Below are positions 1 to 8,221 of a stretch of 64,000 nucleotides of DNA, piece after piece. This DNA comes from JADFDG01 sp965232985. Lineage in GTDB: Bacteria > Pseudomonadota > Gammaproteobacteria > Pseudomonadales > JADFDG01. A program made the position numbers and the translations under genes. The notes beneath the pieces are model-generated. The model saw only the letters and a program-made list of their open reading frames with translations. It was not told the origin of the DNA and made no database searches. The stretch is taken from assembly GCA_965232985.1 (NCBI GenBank), contig CBDDRC010000043.1, forward strand, positions 1 through 64,000. The letters are read 5' to 3'. Numbering within the stretch: the stretch's first letter is position 1; every line of letters begins with the position of its first letter.

Positions 1-163
1 GGAGCGTGCATTTCGTTTGACTCAGCATGCGCTCGGAATTCTCATCTCTCGACGAGTTGCTTCCAATAACAATGCCGAGTTCCCTCAACACCGCATCGGT
101 AAGCACCCACACGTATTGCCTGTTCCAGACTGTTAAAGAGCTACGGGCCGGGCCCGTCGAGGG
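1..163 (-). other. 16S rRNA operon leader (transcribed spacer)
   Basis: This is the minus-strand leader of an rRNA operon; the 16S gene itself would begin just left of base 1 and is not in the window. Read on the minus strand, it starts below two tandem promoters, passes a boxA antiterminator, then a segment resembling the conserved rrn leader and spacer (a GGCAATACGTGTGGGTGCTT-like stretch after boxA). No 16S start motif (AGAGTTTGAT) is visible, so the edge falls inside the leader. The rrn operon directly downstream of tyrS matches what I recall for Pseudomonas tyrZ. Confidence 0.8.
131..141 (-). promoter_or_regulatory. rrn boxA antitermination element
   Basis: The minus strand reads GCTCTTTAACA, a match to the rRNA boxA that recruits NusB/NusE for antitermination. 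It lies about 30 bases downstream of the P2 -10 element, where boxA is expected in an rrn leader. Confidence 0.85.
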
Positions 164-169
164 AGCGCT

Positions 170-197
170 ATCTTACGCGTCACCGCTCGCCTGTCAA
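170..197 (-). promoter_or_regulatory. rrn P2 promoter
   Basis: The minus strand has TTGACA (192-197), a 16-base spacer and TAAGAT (170-175). The -35 is full consensus. It sits 55 bases upstream of position 141, where boxA begins on that strand, and 55 bases downstream of P1, the tandem arrangement usual for rRNA operons. Confidence 0.85.
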
Positions 198-252
198 TGC
201 GCTCGAAACAACTTTTCGAGCCCATCCCCCGCCCAAGGAGCGGGGAGGCGGG

Positions 253-280
253 ATTATAGGGTCCGCAACCCGACTGTCAA
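253..280 (-). promoter_or_regulatory. rrn P1 promoter
   Basis: The minus strand has TTGACA (275-280), a 16-base spacer and TATAAT (253-258), so both hexamers are full consensus. A C/G-rich discriminator follows (CCCGCC), typical of stringently controlled, DksA/ppGpp-sensitive rRNA promoters. The -35 lies only 12 bases after the tyrS stop codon, so tyrS readthrough may also enter the operon. Confidence 0.88.
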
Positions 281-292
281 TCGAAGCTGCTG

Positions 293-1516
293 TCACCCAG
301 CGTCGGGGACCGCAAGACCAATCCTTACCCGTGCAATCTTCTTCTTCCCCGCCTGTACGACCCGTACCTGCCCTGCAGGAATAACCAAATCGGGCGCACA
401 GGCCTCTCCATCAACCAATACCGCCCCGCGCTGCAAGGCGTCCCTGGCCTGGCTTGCGTTCTGCACGAGGCCGGTCCTGCGCAAGAGCGCAGCGATGGAG
501 ACCCCCACCTGCCCCTCCTCGACCACAACAGTCACCTCCGGGACATTTTCCGGCATCTCGCCGTGCCGAATGACATTGCCGACCGATCGGTGCGCACTGC
601 CGGCCGCTTCCTCACCATGGAAGCGGGCGATGATTTCCACGGCAAGTTGCCGCTTCGCTTCCTGCGGACTTGCGCCCCGCTCAACATCAAACCGCAACGC
701 CGTAATCTCCTCTGCTGACCGAAAACTCAACAGCTCGAAGTATCGCCAGGTCAAGGCGTCGGGAATCGACAACAACTTCCGGTACATCTCTCCAGGAACA
801 TCGTTGACGCCGACGTAATTACCGAGAGATTTCGACATTTTCTGCACGCCATCCAAGCCTTCGAGAATTGGCATCATCAACACGGTTTGTGGCAATTGGC
901 CATAATGCTTCTGCAGTGTTCGCCCCATCAGCAAGTTGAACTTCTGGTCGGTACCCCCGAGCTCCACATCAGCGTGGAGCTCGACTGAGTCATATCCCTG
1001 CACCAGGGGATACAGGAACTCGTGAATGGCAATGGGTTGCTCGCCTCGAAACCGTTTGCTGAAATCATCCCGCTCCAACATTCGCGCCACCGTGTAATGC
1101 CCGGCCAGGCGGATCATGTCAGCGGCCGACGTTCGTCCCATCCACTCGGAATTGAAGCGCACCTCGGTGCGGGCCGGATCAAGGATTTTGAACACTTGGG
1201 CCTTATAGGTCTCAGCGTTGGCGGCGACCTGCTCTCGGGTCAGCGGGGGACGCGTGGCGCTCTTGCCGGTCGGATCTCCTATCATTCCGGTGAAGTCCCC
1301 GATCAGGAACACTACTTGGTGGCCCAGCAACTGAAACTGGCGGAGTTTGTTGATCAGGACCGTATGCCCCAAGTGGAGGTCAGGTGCGGTCGGGTCGAAT
1401 CCTGCCTTGATGCGCAGGGGACGGCCGGCAGCCAGCCGCTCCGTCAGGTCTGCCTCGGAAATGATCTCCGCTGCCCCGCGCCGGATCAGGGAGAGAGCTT
1501 GCTGCACGTCACTCAT
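293..1516 (-). CDS. tyrS: Tyrosyl-tRNA synthetase
   Basis: Class I aminoacyl-tRNA synthetase that charges tRNA-Tyr with tyrosine in the cytoplasm. The 407-residue product has the HIGH-type signature HLGH at residues 48-51 and an intact KMSKS at 226-230. A C-terminal S4 RNA-binding domain occupies about residues 345-400. The ATG at 1516 (MSDVQQ) is chosen because the frame continues upstream only into divergent intergenic sequence, and a GGAACC-type ribosome site precedes it. The gene runs into the rrn promoters with 12 bases to spare. The KMSKS form and the synteny suggest the TyrZ-like subfamily found in Pseudomonas. Confidence 0.96.
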   Translation of the reverse strand: MSDVQQALSLIRRGAAEIISEADLTERLAAGRPLRIKAGFDPTAPDLHLGHTVLINKLRQFQLLGHQVVFLIGDFTGMIGDPTGKSATRPPLTREQVAANAETYKAQVFKILDPARTEVRFNSEWMGRTSAADMIRLAGHYTVARMLERDDFSKRFRGEQPIAIHEFLYPLVQGYDSVELHADVELGGTDQKFNLLMGRTLQKHYGQLPQTVLMMPILEGLDGVQKMSKSLGNYVGVNDVPGEMYRKLLSIPDALTWRYFELLSFRSAEEITALRFDVERGASPQEAKRQLAVEIIARFHGEEAAGSAHRSVGNVIRHGEMPENVPEVTVVVEEGQVGVSIAALLRRTGLVQNASQARDALQRGAVLVDGEACAPDLVIPAGQVRVVQAGKKKIARVRIGLAVPDAG

Positions 1517-1689
1517 GTTCAGGGTTCCTGCTTGCGAGAAGGGCGGGGCGGCCGGAGCGCATTTTATGCCCCAAGTTGCCCGGGTCGCGAACTTTGTCAC
1601 AACCTTGCGGGTTCCAGCAGACCGCTTAAACCCTCTAGAATCGACAGTACGTTAGATACGAAACCAAGAATTTACTGGAAGTCCTCCCA

Positions 1690-3021
1690 ATGGCCAGCCT
1701 CAAGCCGTGGGGGCGGGTGCTTGGCACCCTCCCTCGTGTTCCCGTCTTTGTTGCGATTACTGCGCTGATTGCTGTCCCGTTCGCATACCTTGTTGTTGCC
1801 TCGACAGCGGACGACTTTCGTCAGGAAGTCGCCCTGCCCGCTCCAACCCAGACCGCGCTGTCGGCAACCACGCAGCAAGTGAACCGCATCTGGGAGTCGG
1901 TAAGGATTCGCACGGGTGACACTCTCGCCCGCATTTTGACCTCTCGTGGTCACGACTCAGCAACCGTGCAGGAAATCATTGGCTCGGGGCCAGCGGCAAA
2001 AACTCTCGCCTCCATCAAGGCGGGTACCACCATCAAGGTGGCCACTGACAACTCCGGGCAACTGAGCGCGCTTTCCTACTCCCCGGATCCGTACCGGGTG
2101 GTAAATGTTCGCCGGAACGACGCCGGCAACTACGAAAGCGAAATCATAGAGAAGCCAGGCATTGCCGTGACCCGTTTTGCGGAGGGCACCATTACGGATT
2201 CACTGTTCGCCAGCGGTAAGCGGGCAGGCATCAGCGACACCGTGATACTGGAGATGGCTGACGTGTTCGGCTATGACATCGATTTCGCGCTTGAGGTGCA
2301 GGAAGGTGACACTTTTCATGTGCTGTACGAGGAAGTGCTTGTTGATGGCGAGAAAGTGCGCGATGGCGATGTACTTGCTACAGAGTTCACCAATCAGGGC
2401 AAAACATACCGCGCGGTGCGCTATACCACATCAAATGGTCAAACCGGCTATTACACGCCGGACGGCCTTGCAATGCGCAAGGCGTTTTTGCGCACACCAG
2501 TTGACTTCGCGCGCATAAGCTCCGGATTTTCGTTGCGAAGGTTTCACCCGGTGCTGCACACCTTCCGTGCGCACAAGGGCGTCGACTATGCTGCTGCGCG
2601 CGGCACGCCAATCAAGGCCACTGCCGATGGGCGCATTGAATATGCGGGCAACAAAGGCGGCTACGGCCGCGCAGTCATCATCCAGCACGGCAACAGTCAG
2701 TCGACGCTTTATGGGCACATGGATCGCTATGCGAAGAACATCCGATCCGGTGCGCGCGTTTCCCAAGGCCAGGTGATTGGTTACGTCGGCTCCTCCGGCT
2801 TGGCGAGTGGCCCGCATCTGCATTATGAATTCCGCGTCAACGGCGTACACGTCAACCCGCTAAAGGTGAAGACGGCGCAGGCTACACCGATCGCCAGCGC
2901 CGAAAAACCAGCATTCATGGCAGAAGCATCGCGGCTCGTCGTCATGCTGGACAGCTTCTCCGGACGCACGGCGGTCGCACAGGTTACGCCGGTGAGGAAC
3001 AACAACACCGCCGATTTCTGA
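1690..3021 (+). CDS. M23-family murein endopeptidase, membrane anchored (MepM-like)
   Basis: Probable zinc endopeptidase that cuts peptidoglycan cross-links to let the sacculus grow. The 443-residue protein has one N-terminal membrane segment (about 15-37) and an OapA/LysM-like glycan-binding region (about 68-118). A linker domain follows, then a C-terminal M23 (LytM) domain at about 290-390. The zinc and catalytic residues are present: H295-x3-D299 (HKGVD) and H376-x-H378 (HLHYEF), so the enzyme should be active rather than a degenerate LytM factor. It is transcribed divergently from tyrS and is followed 7 bases later by anmK, which fits joint wall turnover and recycling. A TAGAAT -10-like hexamer lies at 1636-1641 without a clear -35. 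Confidence 0.9.
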   Translation: MASLKPWGRVLGTLPRVPVFVAITALIAVPFAYLVVASTADDFRQEVALPAPTQTALSATTQQVNRIWESVRIRTGDTLARILTSRGHDSATVQEIIGSGPAAKTLASIKAGTTIKVATDNSGQLSALSYSPDPYRVVNVRRNDAGNYESEIIEKPGIAVTRFAEGTITDSLFASGKRAGISDTVILEMADVFGYDIDFALEVQEGDTFHVLYEEVLVDGEKVRDGDVLATEFTNQGKTYRAVRYTTSNGQTGYYTPDGLAMRKAFLRTPVDFARISSGFSLRRFHPVLHTFRAHKGVDYAAARGTPIKATADGRIEYAGNKGGYGRAVIIQHGNSQSTLYGHMDRYAKNIRSGARVSQGQVIGYVGSSGLASGPHLHYEFRVNGVHVNPLKVKTAQATPIASAEKPAFMAEASRLVVMLDSFSGRTAVAQVTPVRNNNTADF

Positions 3022-3028
3022 GTAGCCC

Positions 3029-4159
3029 ATGGCTACCGCACTGTTCATCGGCCTGATGTCGGGCACCAGCGTAGATGGCATTGACGCCGCGCTGGTCGCG
3101 CTGTCTGACGACTCCCACCCTCGCCTGCTCGCGGCACGCTGCATGCCGATGCCGGTAGATCTGCGAACAAGAGTCCTACTGCTCTCGCAACCTGGTGACA
3201 ACGAAATTGACAGGCTCGGCGAGCTTGATGTCGATATCGGCAAGCAGTTTGCGCAAGCCGCGTTGCACATACTGCGCGACGCAGGAGTCGCTGCACATCA
3301 AGTCACCGCAATCGGTAGCCACGGGCAAACCGTGCGACACCGACCGGGCGCGAAAACACCATTTACAATGCAGATCGGCGATCCGAACACGATCGCCGCA
3401 ATAACAGGTATCACCACTGTTGCCGACTTCCGGCGGCGGGATATGGCCGCTGGCGGTCAGGGCGCGCCACTGGTGCCTGCTTTTCACGATGCTGTTTTTC
3501 GCTCGCAATATGACGATCGACTGATCATCAATATCGGCGGAATGGCGAACATCACGCTATTGCCAGCGGTACATGGCAAACCCGCGCTCGGCTTCGATAC
3601 CGGCCCTGGCAACGTACTGCTGGACGCCTGGAACGAACGGCATCATGGCTCTCCGCTGGATCGTGACGGCACATGGGCGCGCACGGGCACTGTCGATCAA
3701 CAACTACTCCAACAGTTGCTGGCGGACCCTTACTTCTGCGAACCACCACCGAAGTCGACCGGTCGGGAGCGTTTCAGCCTCGCTTGGCTGGACGAAAAAC
3801 TGGCGATGTGCGGGCGTGCGGTGGCGAGCGAGAATGTGCAGGCCACGCTGGTGGAACTCACCACGCGCACCATCGCCGACGCGGCCAGCAGGTGGAGCCC
3901 ATCGTCAGGCAGCGTCTATCTTTGCGGTGGCGGCGCGCACAATGTGTATCTGTGCGAACGATTGGCTGTCGCAATGCCTGGCCACCAGGTTGCATCAACA
4001 GCCGAGTTGGGTGTCGATCCGGACTGGGTCGAAGCGATGGCATTTGCCTGGCTGGCACAACGCACGCTGGCCGGACTTGCCGGCAATCTGCCGGCGGTTA
4101 CCGGCGCACGGCAGGCGGTGGTTCTGGGCGGGATTTATCCGGGCGCCGCACCCAACTGA
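3029..4159 (+). CDS. anmK: Anhydro-N-acetylmuramic acid kinase
   Basis: Cytoplasmic kinase that opens and phosphorylates 1,6-anhydro-MurNAc to MurNAc-6-phosphate, feeding recycled peptidoglycan sugar back into metabolism. The 376-residue protein has the N-terminal phosphate-binding signature GLMSGTSVDGID (about residues 7-18) and conserved internal motifs such as IGSHGQT and GFDTGPGN, and it matches the family's usual length of about 370. It starts 7 bases after the peptidase stop, so the two are almost certainly one transcript. It converges on erpA with only 20 bases between stops and no visible terminator. Confidence 0.96.
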   Translation: MATALFIGLMSGTSVDGIDAALVALSDDSHPRLLAARCMPMPVDLRTRVLLLSQPGDNEIDRLGELDVDIGKQFAQAALHILRDAGVAAHQVTAIGSHGQTVRHRPGAKTPFTMQIGDPNTIAAITGITTVADFRRRDMAAGGQGAPLVPAFHDAVFRSQYDDRLIINIGGMANITLLPAVHGKPALGFDTGPGNVLLDAWNERHHGSPLDRDGTWARTGTVDQQLLQQLLADPYFCEPPPKSTGRERFSLAWLDEKLAMCGRAVASENVQATLVELTTRTIADAASRWSPSSGSVYLCGGGAHNVYLCERLAVAMPGHQVASTAELGVDPDWVEAMAFAWLAQRTLAGLAGNLPAVTGARQAVVLGGIYPGAAPN

Positions 4160-4179
4160 AAGCGAAGCCCAGGCGACCG

Positions 4180-4533
4180 TCAAACAGAAAACGAAGAGCC
4201 GCAGCCGCAGGTACTGCTCGCATTGGGATTTTCAATGACAAATCGCGCGCCTTGCAGGCCTTCGACATAATCAACCGTCGAACCGGCGAGGTACTGAATA
4301 GAAAGCGGGTCAATGAGCATGGTCACGTCATCACGCGCTACCGTCGTGTCGTCGTCGTTGACTGCTTCGTCGAACTTGAACCCGTAGGAGAACCCTGCGC
4401 AGCCGCCACCGGTAATGTAAACGCGGAGCTTGAGGTTGTCGTTGCCCTCCTCAAGACGCAATGCCCGCAACTTGCGGGCGGCGTTTTCGGTCAGCGCCAT
4501 GGCGGCGCTGTCAGCAGAGGCACTCACGGTCAT
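4180..4533 (-). CDS. erpA: Iron-sulfur cluster insertion protein
   Basis: A-type carrier that receives Fe-S clusters from the Isc machinery and delivers them to apo-proteins, including those of isoprenoid synthesis. The 117-residue product carries the three ligand cysteines of the family: C45 (GGGCAGF) and C109/C111 (TCGCGSSF). It aligns end to end with E. coli ErpA. I place the start at the ATG at 4533, because the longer reading would need a TTG at 4611 and adds 26 residues without family counterparts. The bactofilin gene ends 75 bases upstream on the same strand. The erpA-bactofilin-argC neighbourhood resembles Pseudomonas. Confidence 0.93.
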   Translation of the reverse strand: MTVSASADSAAMALTENAARKLRALRLEEGNDNLKLRVYITGGGCAGFSYGFKFDEAVNDDDTTVARDDVTMLIDPLSIQYLAGSTVDYVEGLQGARFVIENPNASSTCGCGSSFSV

Positions 4534-4607
4534 GATCTCGAGGTTGGGCGGTACGACGCCGGATTGGTGCATAGCCGGTATCATAGCGGAACATCCTACT
4601 TCTACAG

Positions 4608-4985
4608 TCAACTATTGGCAGGGGCCTCCGCCGACGCGTGCTGCAATACGCCATCAATCCGGGCACCAACGACTATCTCGATCAGCCGATAGTGCACGTT
4701 GCCCCTGACCACCGCCTTCGCCGCGAGCTCCAGCCGCCCGTCAACGTGAACGTCGCCACGCACCTCACCATTGATTACCACGTGTGGCGCACGGATTTCA
4801 CCTTCGACCAGGCCTCCTTCACCAATCACCAGTTCGCCTCCCTCGGGACCAGCCAGCAGACTGCCCTGCACGTGGCCCTGCACGTGCAGCCCGCCGGTAA
4901 AATGGATATCACCGACCACGCGGGCATTGGCAGCGATCAACGTGTGACCGCCTGCAGCACCCTTACTTTTAGCCTTGCCCAGCAT
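4608..4985 (-). CDS. Bactofilin (polymer-forming cytoskeletal protein)
   Basis: Small cytoskeletal protein that polymerises without nucleotide and in other bacteria organises cell-shape or wall-synthesis machinery. The 125-residue product is mostly repeating beta-strand units (patterns such as GDIHFTGGLHVQGHVQGSLL and VNGEVRGDVHVDGRLEL), typical of the right-handed beta-helix core. The tails are short and the C terminus is alanine/proline rich. Its start overlaps the end of the upstream membrane coiled-coil gene by 17 bases, which suggests translational coupling and perhaps a physical partnership. No membrane segment is present, so it probably attaches to the membrane through a partner. Confidence 0.88.
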   Translation of the reverse strand: MLGKAKSKGAAGGHTLIAANARVVGDIHFTGGLHVQGHVQGSLLAGPEGGELVIGEGGLVEGEIRAPHVVINGEVRGDVHVDGRLELAAKAVVRGNVHYRLIEIVVGARIDGVLQHASAEAPANS

Positions 4986-5727
4986 TGGCGGGGGTCTCCT
5001 GTGGTTTAACAGTGGCCTGGCGTTGCCAGGATTTCTCGATCCGATCCGGGCGCGGCGCGGTCAGCACGATGACGAGATCAACTCGCACCGGCGTCGTCCC
5101 CGGCGGCAGCCTCAGATCAGCCTTGATATCTTCAACATAACGTACGCGGAACTGCTGCTGCCCGGGAGACAGCACCTGCGCGATCAACAGTTCGTTACTT
5201 CCCGCCGGGCCCTCGACAATCACTCGACCCTCGAAGCGCCCCTCCACCACGCCATCGGTTTCACCGGTGCGTACCAGCAACGCGTCAAGCAACCACACCG
5301 ACGGCGCGCCTGTCGAGGAGAGGGTCAACCGCTCGACCCGCAGCCCCTTGCCACTGCGATCAGGAATGGCGACCCGCCGGTAATAGGCGATTGCCTGTTC
5401 CAGCTCGGCCACTCGATCCTGAAGCTCGCGGTTCTCAACCCGCACCCGCTCCTCAACAGCGTGCGTAACCTCGCCACCACTGCGGTACACCGCCAGTTCA
5501 TCGCGCAACGCCCGGTTTTCGTCGATAACGCGCCCAAGATCAACCGCCACGTTGATGTCGGCATCGGTACCGGCAATGCTCATCAGCGTCGAGTAACGGC
5601 CGCTGAACCAAGCACCGACAGCGATCAAACCAACGCCCAGCAGCAGCAACGCCAGCAGCAGGCGGCGCCGCCCCAGGCGATCAGCAATGACCACCATCGG
5701 ATAAACGCGCGGACCCTTGACCGTCAC
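4969..5727 (-). CDS. Single-pass membrane coiled-coil protein (DUF6776-like)
   Basis: Protein of unknown function, 252 residues. It has a basic N terminus, one membrane segment (about 22-42), a heptad-type coiled coil (about 68-118, rich in E, L and R) and a C-terminal beta-rich domain that probably lies in the periplasm. I believe it belongs to the family catalogued as DUF6776, usually found beside a bactofilin. The GTG at 5727 is used because a GAGG lies 9 bases upstream; an ATG at 5697 is the alternative. It follows argC by 11 bases and overlaps the bactofilin start, so it may anchor the bactofilin polymer to the inner membrane. That role is inferred. Confidence 0.75.
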   Translation of the reverse strand: MTVKGPRVYPMVVIADRLGRRRLLLALLLLGVGLIAVGAWFSGRYSTLMSIAGTDADINVAVDLGRVIDENRALRDELAVYRSGGEVTHAVEERVRVENRELQDRVAELEQAIAYYRRVAIPDRSGKGLRVERLTLSSTGAPSVWLLDALLVRTGETDGVVEGRFEGRVIVEGPAGSNELLIAQVLSPGQQQFRVRYVEDIKADLRLPPGTTPVRVDLVIVLTAPRPDRIEKSWQRQATVKPQETPANAGQG

Positions 5728-5738
5728 GACAGCCGACC

Positions 5739-6773
5739 TCAGGGCAACAGCGCGACCTGCTCAAGACCGGTGGTCTCGGCAAGGCCAAACAGCAGGTTCA
5801 TGTTCTGTACCGCCTGGCCGGCCGCGCCCTTGACCAGATTGTCGATCACCGACAGCACCACCACAGTGTCGCCATCCTGCGGCCGGTGCACGGCAATCCG
5901 GCAAACGTTCGCCCCCCGCACACTGCGGGTTTCCGGATGCGAGCCGGCAGGCAGCACATCCACGAATGGCTCGTTGGCGTAGCGCTGCTCGTAGATTTTC
6001 TGCAGCTCACCGTGCGGATCCTTGAGGGTGGCGTAAAGCGTGGCATGGATGCCCCGCACCATCGGCACGAGGTGCGGCACGAATGTCAGCCCCACACTGA
6101 CTCCGGCCGCCACGCCCAGCCCCTGGCGAATCTCCGGCAGATGACGATGCCCGGCGACTCCGTAGGCCTTGAAGGACTCGGACGCCTCGCTGTAGAGGAT
6201 ATCGACCCGTGCATGGCGCCCGGCACCGGAGACACCCGATTTGGCGTCGGCAATCAGGCGCTGCGGATCGACAAGGCCCTGCTCGATGAGCGGCAGGAAG
6301 CCCAATTGCACAGCCGTCGGGTAACAACCGGGGTTGGCAATCAGCCGCGCCTTGCGGATCTGCTCGCGATTAACCTCCGGCAAGCCATAGACGGCTTCGG
6401 CAAGGAGTGCCGGGCACTTGTGCGGCATGCCGTACCAGCGCTCCCAGACAGCCGCATCCTTGAGACGGAAGTCGGCGGCGAGATCAATGACCTTGACCCC
6501 GGCGGCAATCAGGGCCGGGGCCGACTCCATCGCAATCCCGTTGGGGGTGGCGAAGAACACCACGTTGCACTGGCGCAGCACATTGATATCCGGCGCGCTG
6601 AACGCGAGATCAAGATGACCACGCAGATTAGGGTAGGCATCGGCCACGCGCTGGCCGGCATCGGAACGGGACGTAATCACATCAAGACGCACGGCTGGAT
6701 GCTGACTCAGAAGCCGCAGCAACTCGACGCCGGTGTACCCGGTACCACCTACCACACCCACACTGATCGTCAC
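5739..6773 (-). CDS. argC: N-acetyl-gamma-glutamyl-phosphate reductase
   Basis: Third enzyme of arginine synthesis: NADPH-dependent reduction of N-acetylglutamyl phosphate to the semialdehyde. The 344-residue protein has the dinucleotide-binding GGTGYTG near residues 9-15 and the catalytic cysteine C150 in NPGCYPTA. The GTG at 6773 is chosen because GGGAG sits 7 bases upstream and translation then begins MTISVGVVGG, as in relatives; the longer TTG reading at 6797 lacks support. It leads a minus-strand group with the coiled-coil protein, bactofilin and erpA. A divergent 168-base gap separates it from hemJ. Confidence 0.95.
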   Translation of the reverse strand: MTISVGVVGGTGYTGVELLRLLSQHPAVRLDVITSRSDAGQRVADAYPNLRGHLDLAFSAPDINVLRQCNVVFFATPNGIAMESAPALIAAGVKVIDLAADFRLKDAAVWERWYGMPHKCPALLAEAVYGLPEVNREQIRKARLIANPGCYPTAVQLGFLPLIEQGLVDPQRLIADAKSGVSGAGRHARVDILYSEASESFKAYGVAGHRHLPEIRQGLGVAAGVSVGLTFVPHLVPMVRGIHATLYATLKDPHGELQKIYEQRYANEPFVDVLPAGSHPETRSVRGANVCRIAVHRPQDGDTVVVLSVIDNLVKGAAGQAVQNMNLLFGLAETTGLEQVALLP

Positions 6774-6941
6774 GACAATGCTCCCGAATGCACGCAAACT
6801 TCACGGAAGGGCTGATCAATCTACCGGCGCGCCGGGGCAACGGCAACCGCCGATTGCTGCCGCACGCAACCGGACGAACCCGCATGGCATCGTTGCTTCT
6901 GCGATAATCGGCGTCCCTCAGCGCACCGGAGAGTACAAACC

Positions 6942-7382
6942 GTGTACCTATGGCTCAAGGCCCTGCACATCATCGCCGTTGTGACCTGGTTCGCAGCACT
7001 GCTTTATTTGCCGCGCCTGTTCGTTTATCACGCACTGACCGACGCGACAGACGCCGTCGGCCGCGAGCGCTTCAAGATCATGGAACGCAAGCTGTACCGC
7101 GGCATCATGACACCCTCGGCAATCGCTGTGCTGGTGCTTGGCGTCTGGCTGCTGGCGCTGAACTGGGATTTCTACAAGACCCAAGCCTGGATGCACGCCA
7201 AGCTCACGCTCGTGTTTCTGCTCTATGGCTATCACGGCATGTGCGGCCGCCTCGTGCGCGAGTTTGCCAATGATCGCAATACACATTCGCACGTCTTCTA
7301 TCGCGTCTTCAACGAAGTGCCGGCACTGCTGCTGGTTGCTGTGGTAGTGCTGGTCGTGGTGCGGCCATTCGCCGGCGGCTGA
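6942..7382 (+). CDS. hemJ: Protoporphyrinogen IX oxidase, membrane type
   Basis: Inner-membrane enzyme thought to oxidise protoporphyrinogen IX to protoporphyrin IX in heme synthesis, replacing HemG or HemY. The 146-residue protein has four predicted membrane segments and the conserved HemJ histidine H9 in KALHIIAVVTW, plus the MHAKLTLV segment. The start is GTG at 6942 with GGAGAG about 10 bases upstream. One base separates its stop from thiD. A GATAAT -10-like hexamer lies at 6903-6908 but no convincing -35. Its presence beside hemL, four genes in a row, links two heme steps with thiamine synthesis. Confidence 0.93.
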   Translation: MYLWLKALHIIAVVTWFAALLYLPRLFVYHALTDATDAVGRERFKIMERKLYRGIMTPSAIAVLVLGVWLLALNWDFYKTQAWMHAKLTLVFLLYGYHGMCGRLVREFANDRNTHSHVFYRVFNEVPALLLVAVVVLVVVRPFAGG

Positions 7383-7383
7383 G

Positions 7384-8220
7384 ATGAATTTCGCCAAATT
7401 GCCTCCGAAACCGGTCGTTGTGGTTTTTGCCGGCCACGATCCCACCGGTGGCGCCGGCATCCAGGCTGACAGCGAGGCAATCGCCTCGCTCGGTTGTCAC
7501 GCGGCCACTGTTGTGACCGCATTGACCGTGCAGGACACGCGCAACGTGGTGTCGTTCGAGTCGATCCGGCCCGCGCTGCTTGCCGCGCAGGCGAAAACGC
7601 TACTCGGCGACATCACCCCGGCGGCATTCAAGATCGGCATGATCGGCAGTGCGGAAAATGCGCGCACCATCGCCGCCATATTGAAAAAGTATCGCACCGT
7701 ACCCGTGGTGCTCGACCCGGTGCTCACCGCAGGCGGCGGCAGCACCCTGGCCGACGCCGCGTTGCGGCGCGCATTGCTGGATGAGCTTTTCCCGCTCGCC
7801 ACCCTCGTGACACCGAACGGCCCCGAAGCACGGGCGCTGGCACCCGCCGCAGACACGCTCGCCGCCTGTGCGCAGGAACTGCTCGCGGCCGGTTGTCGGC
7901 ATGTGCTCATCAGCGGCGGTCATGAAGCCGGCCCGGAAGTGGTGAGCCAACTTTATGGTGGACACACTGAGCTGGTGCGCCATGCCTGGCCACGACTGCC
8001 CGGCGAATTTCATGGCTCCGGCTGCACACTGGCCAGCGCCATTGCCGCCTTGCTGGCGCAGGGCGCGGACATCGCCAGCGCGGTTGACGAAGCACTCGCC
8101 TACACCTGGCACGCATTGGGCAATGCCCAGACCCCAGGACACGGGCAGGCGATCCCCGACCGTTTTTTCTGGGCCCGATTTTTCGACGTCAAGGAAAGTC
8201 GCTGGCAGCGCAGCAACTAA
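7384..8220 (+). CDS. thiD: Hydroxymethylpyrimidine/phosphomethylpyrimidine kinase
   Basis: Phosphorylates HMP and HMP-phosphate to HMP-pyrophosphate, the pyrimidine half of thiamine. The 278-residue product shows the ribokinase-type signature DPTGGAGIQAD near the N terminus and the C-terminal anion-hole region HGSGCTLASAIAALLA. It starts one base after hemJ and ends one base before thiE, so the three are co-transcribed and probably coupled. No thiamine-pyrophosphate riboswitch could fit in such gaps. Confidence 0.95.
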   Translation: MNFAKLPPKPVVVVFAGHDPTGGAGIQADSEAIASLGCHAATVVTALTVQDTRNVVSFESIRPALLAAQAKTLLGDITPAAFKIGMIGSAENARTIAAILKKYRTVPVVLDPVLTAGGGSTLADAALRRALLDELFPLATLVTPNGPEARALAPAADTLAACAQELLAAGCRHVLISGGHEAGPEVVSQLYGGHTELVRHAWPRLPGEFHGSGCTLASAIAALLAQGADIASAVDEALAYTWHALGNAQTPGHGQAIPDRFFWARFFDVKESRWQRSN

Positions 8221-8221
8221 C

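Noticed and set aside
27..818. A 263-codon plus-strand frame spanning the rrn promoters and the tyrS 3' end
   Set aside because: It runs through the rrn leader and promoters and the antisense of tyrS; cysteine/serine-rich composition indicates it is not coding.
7383..8221. Thiamine-pyrophosphate riboswitch for thiD-thiE
   Set aside because: The genes are separated by single bases, leaving no room for a leader, and the hemJ upstream region shows no THI-box-like sequence.
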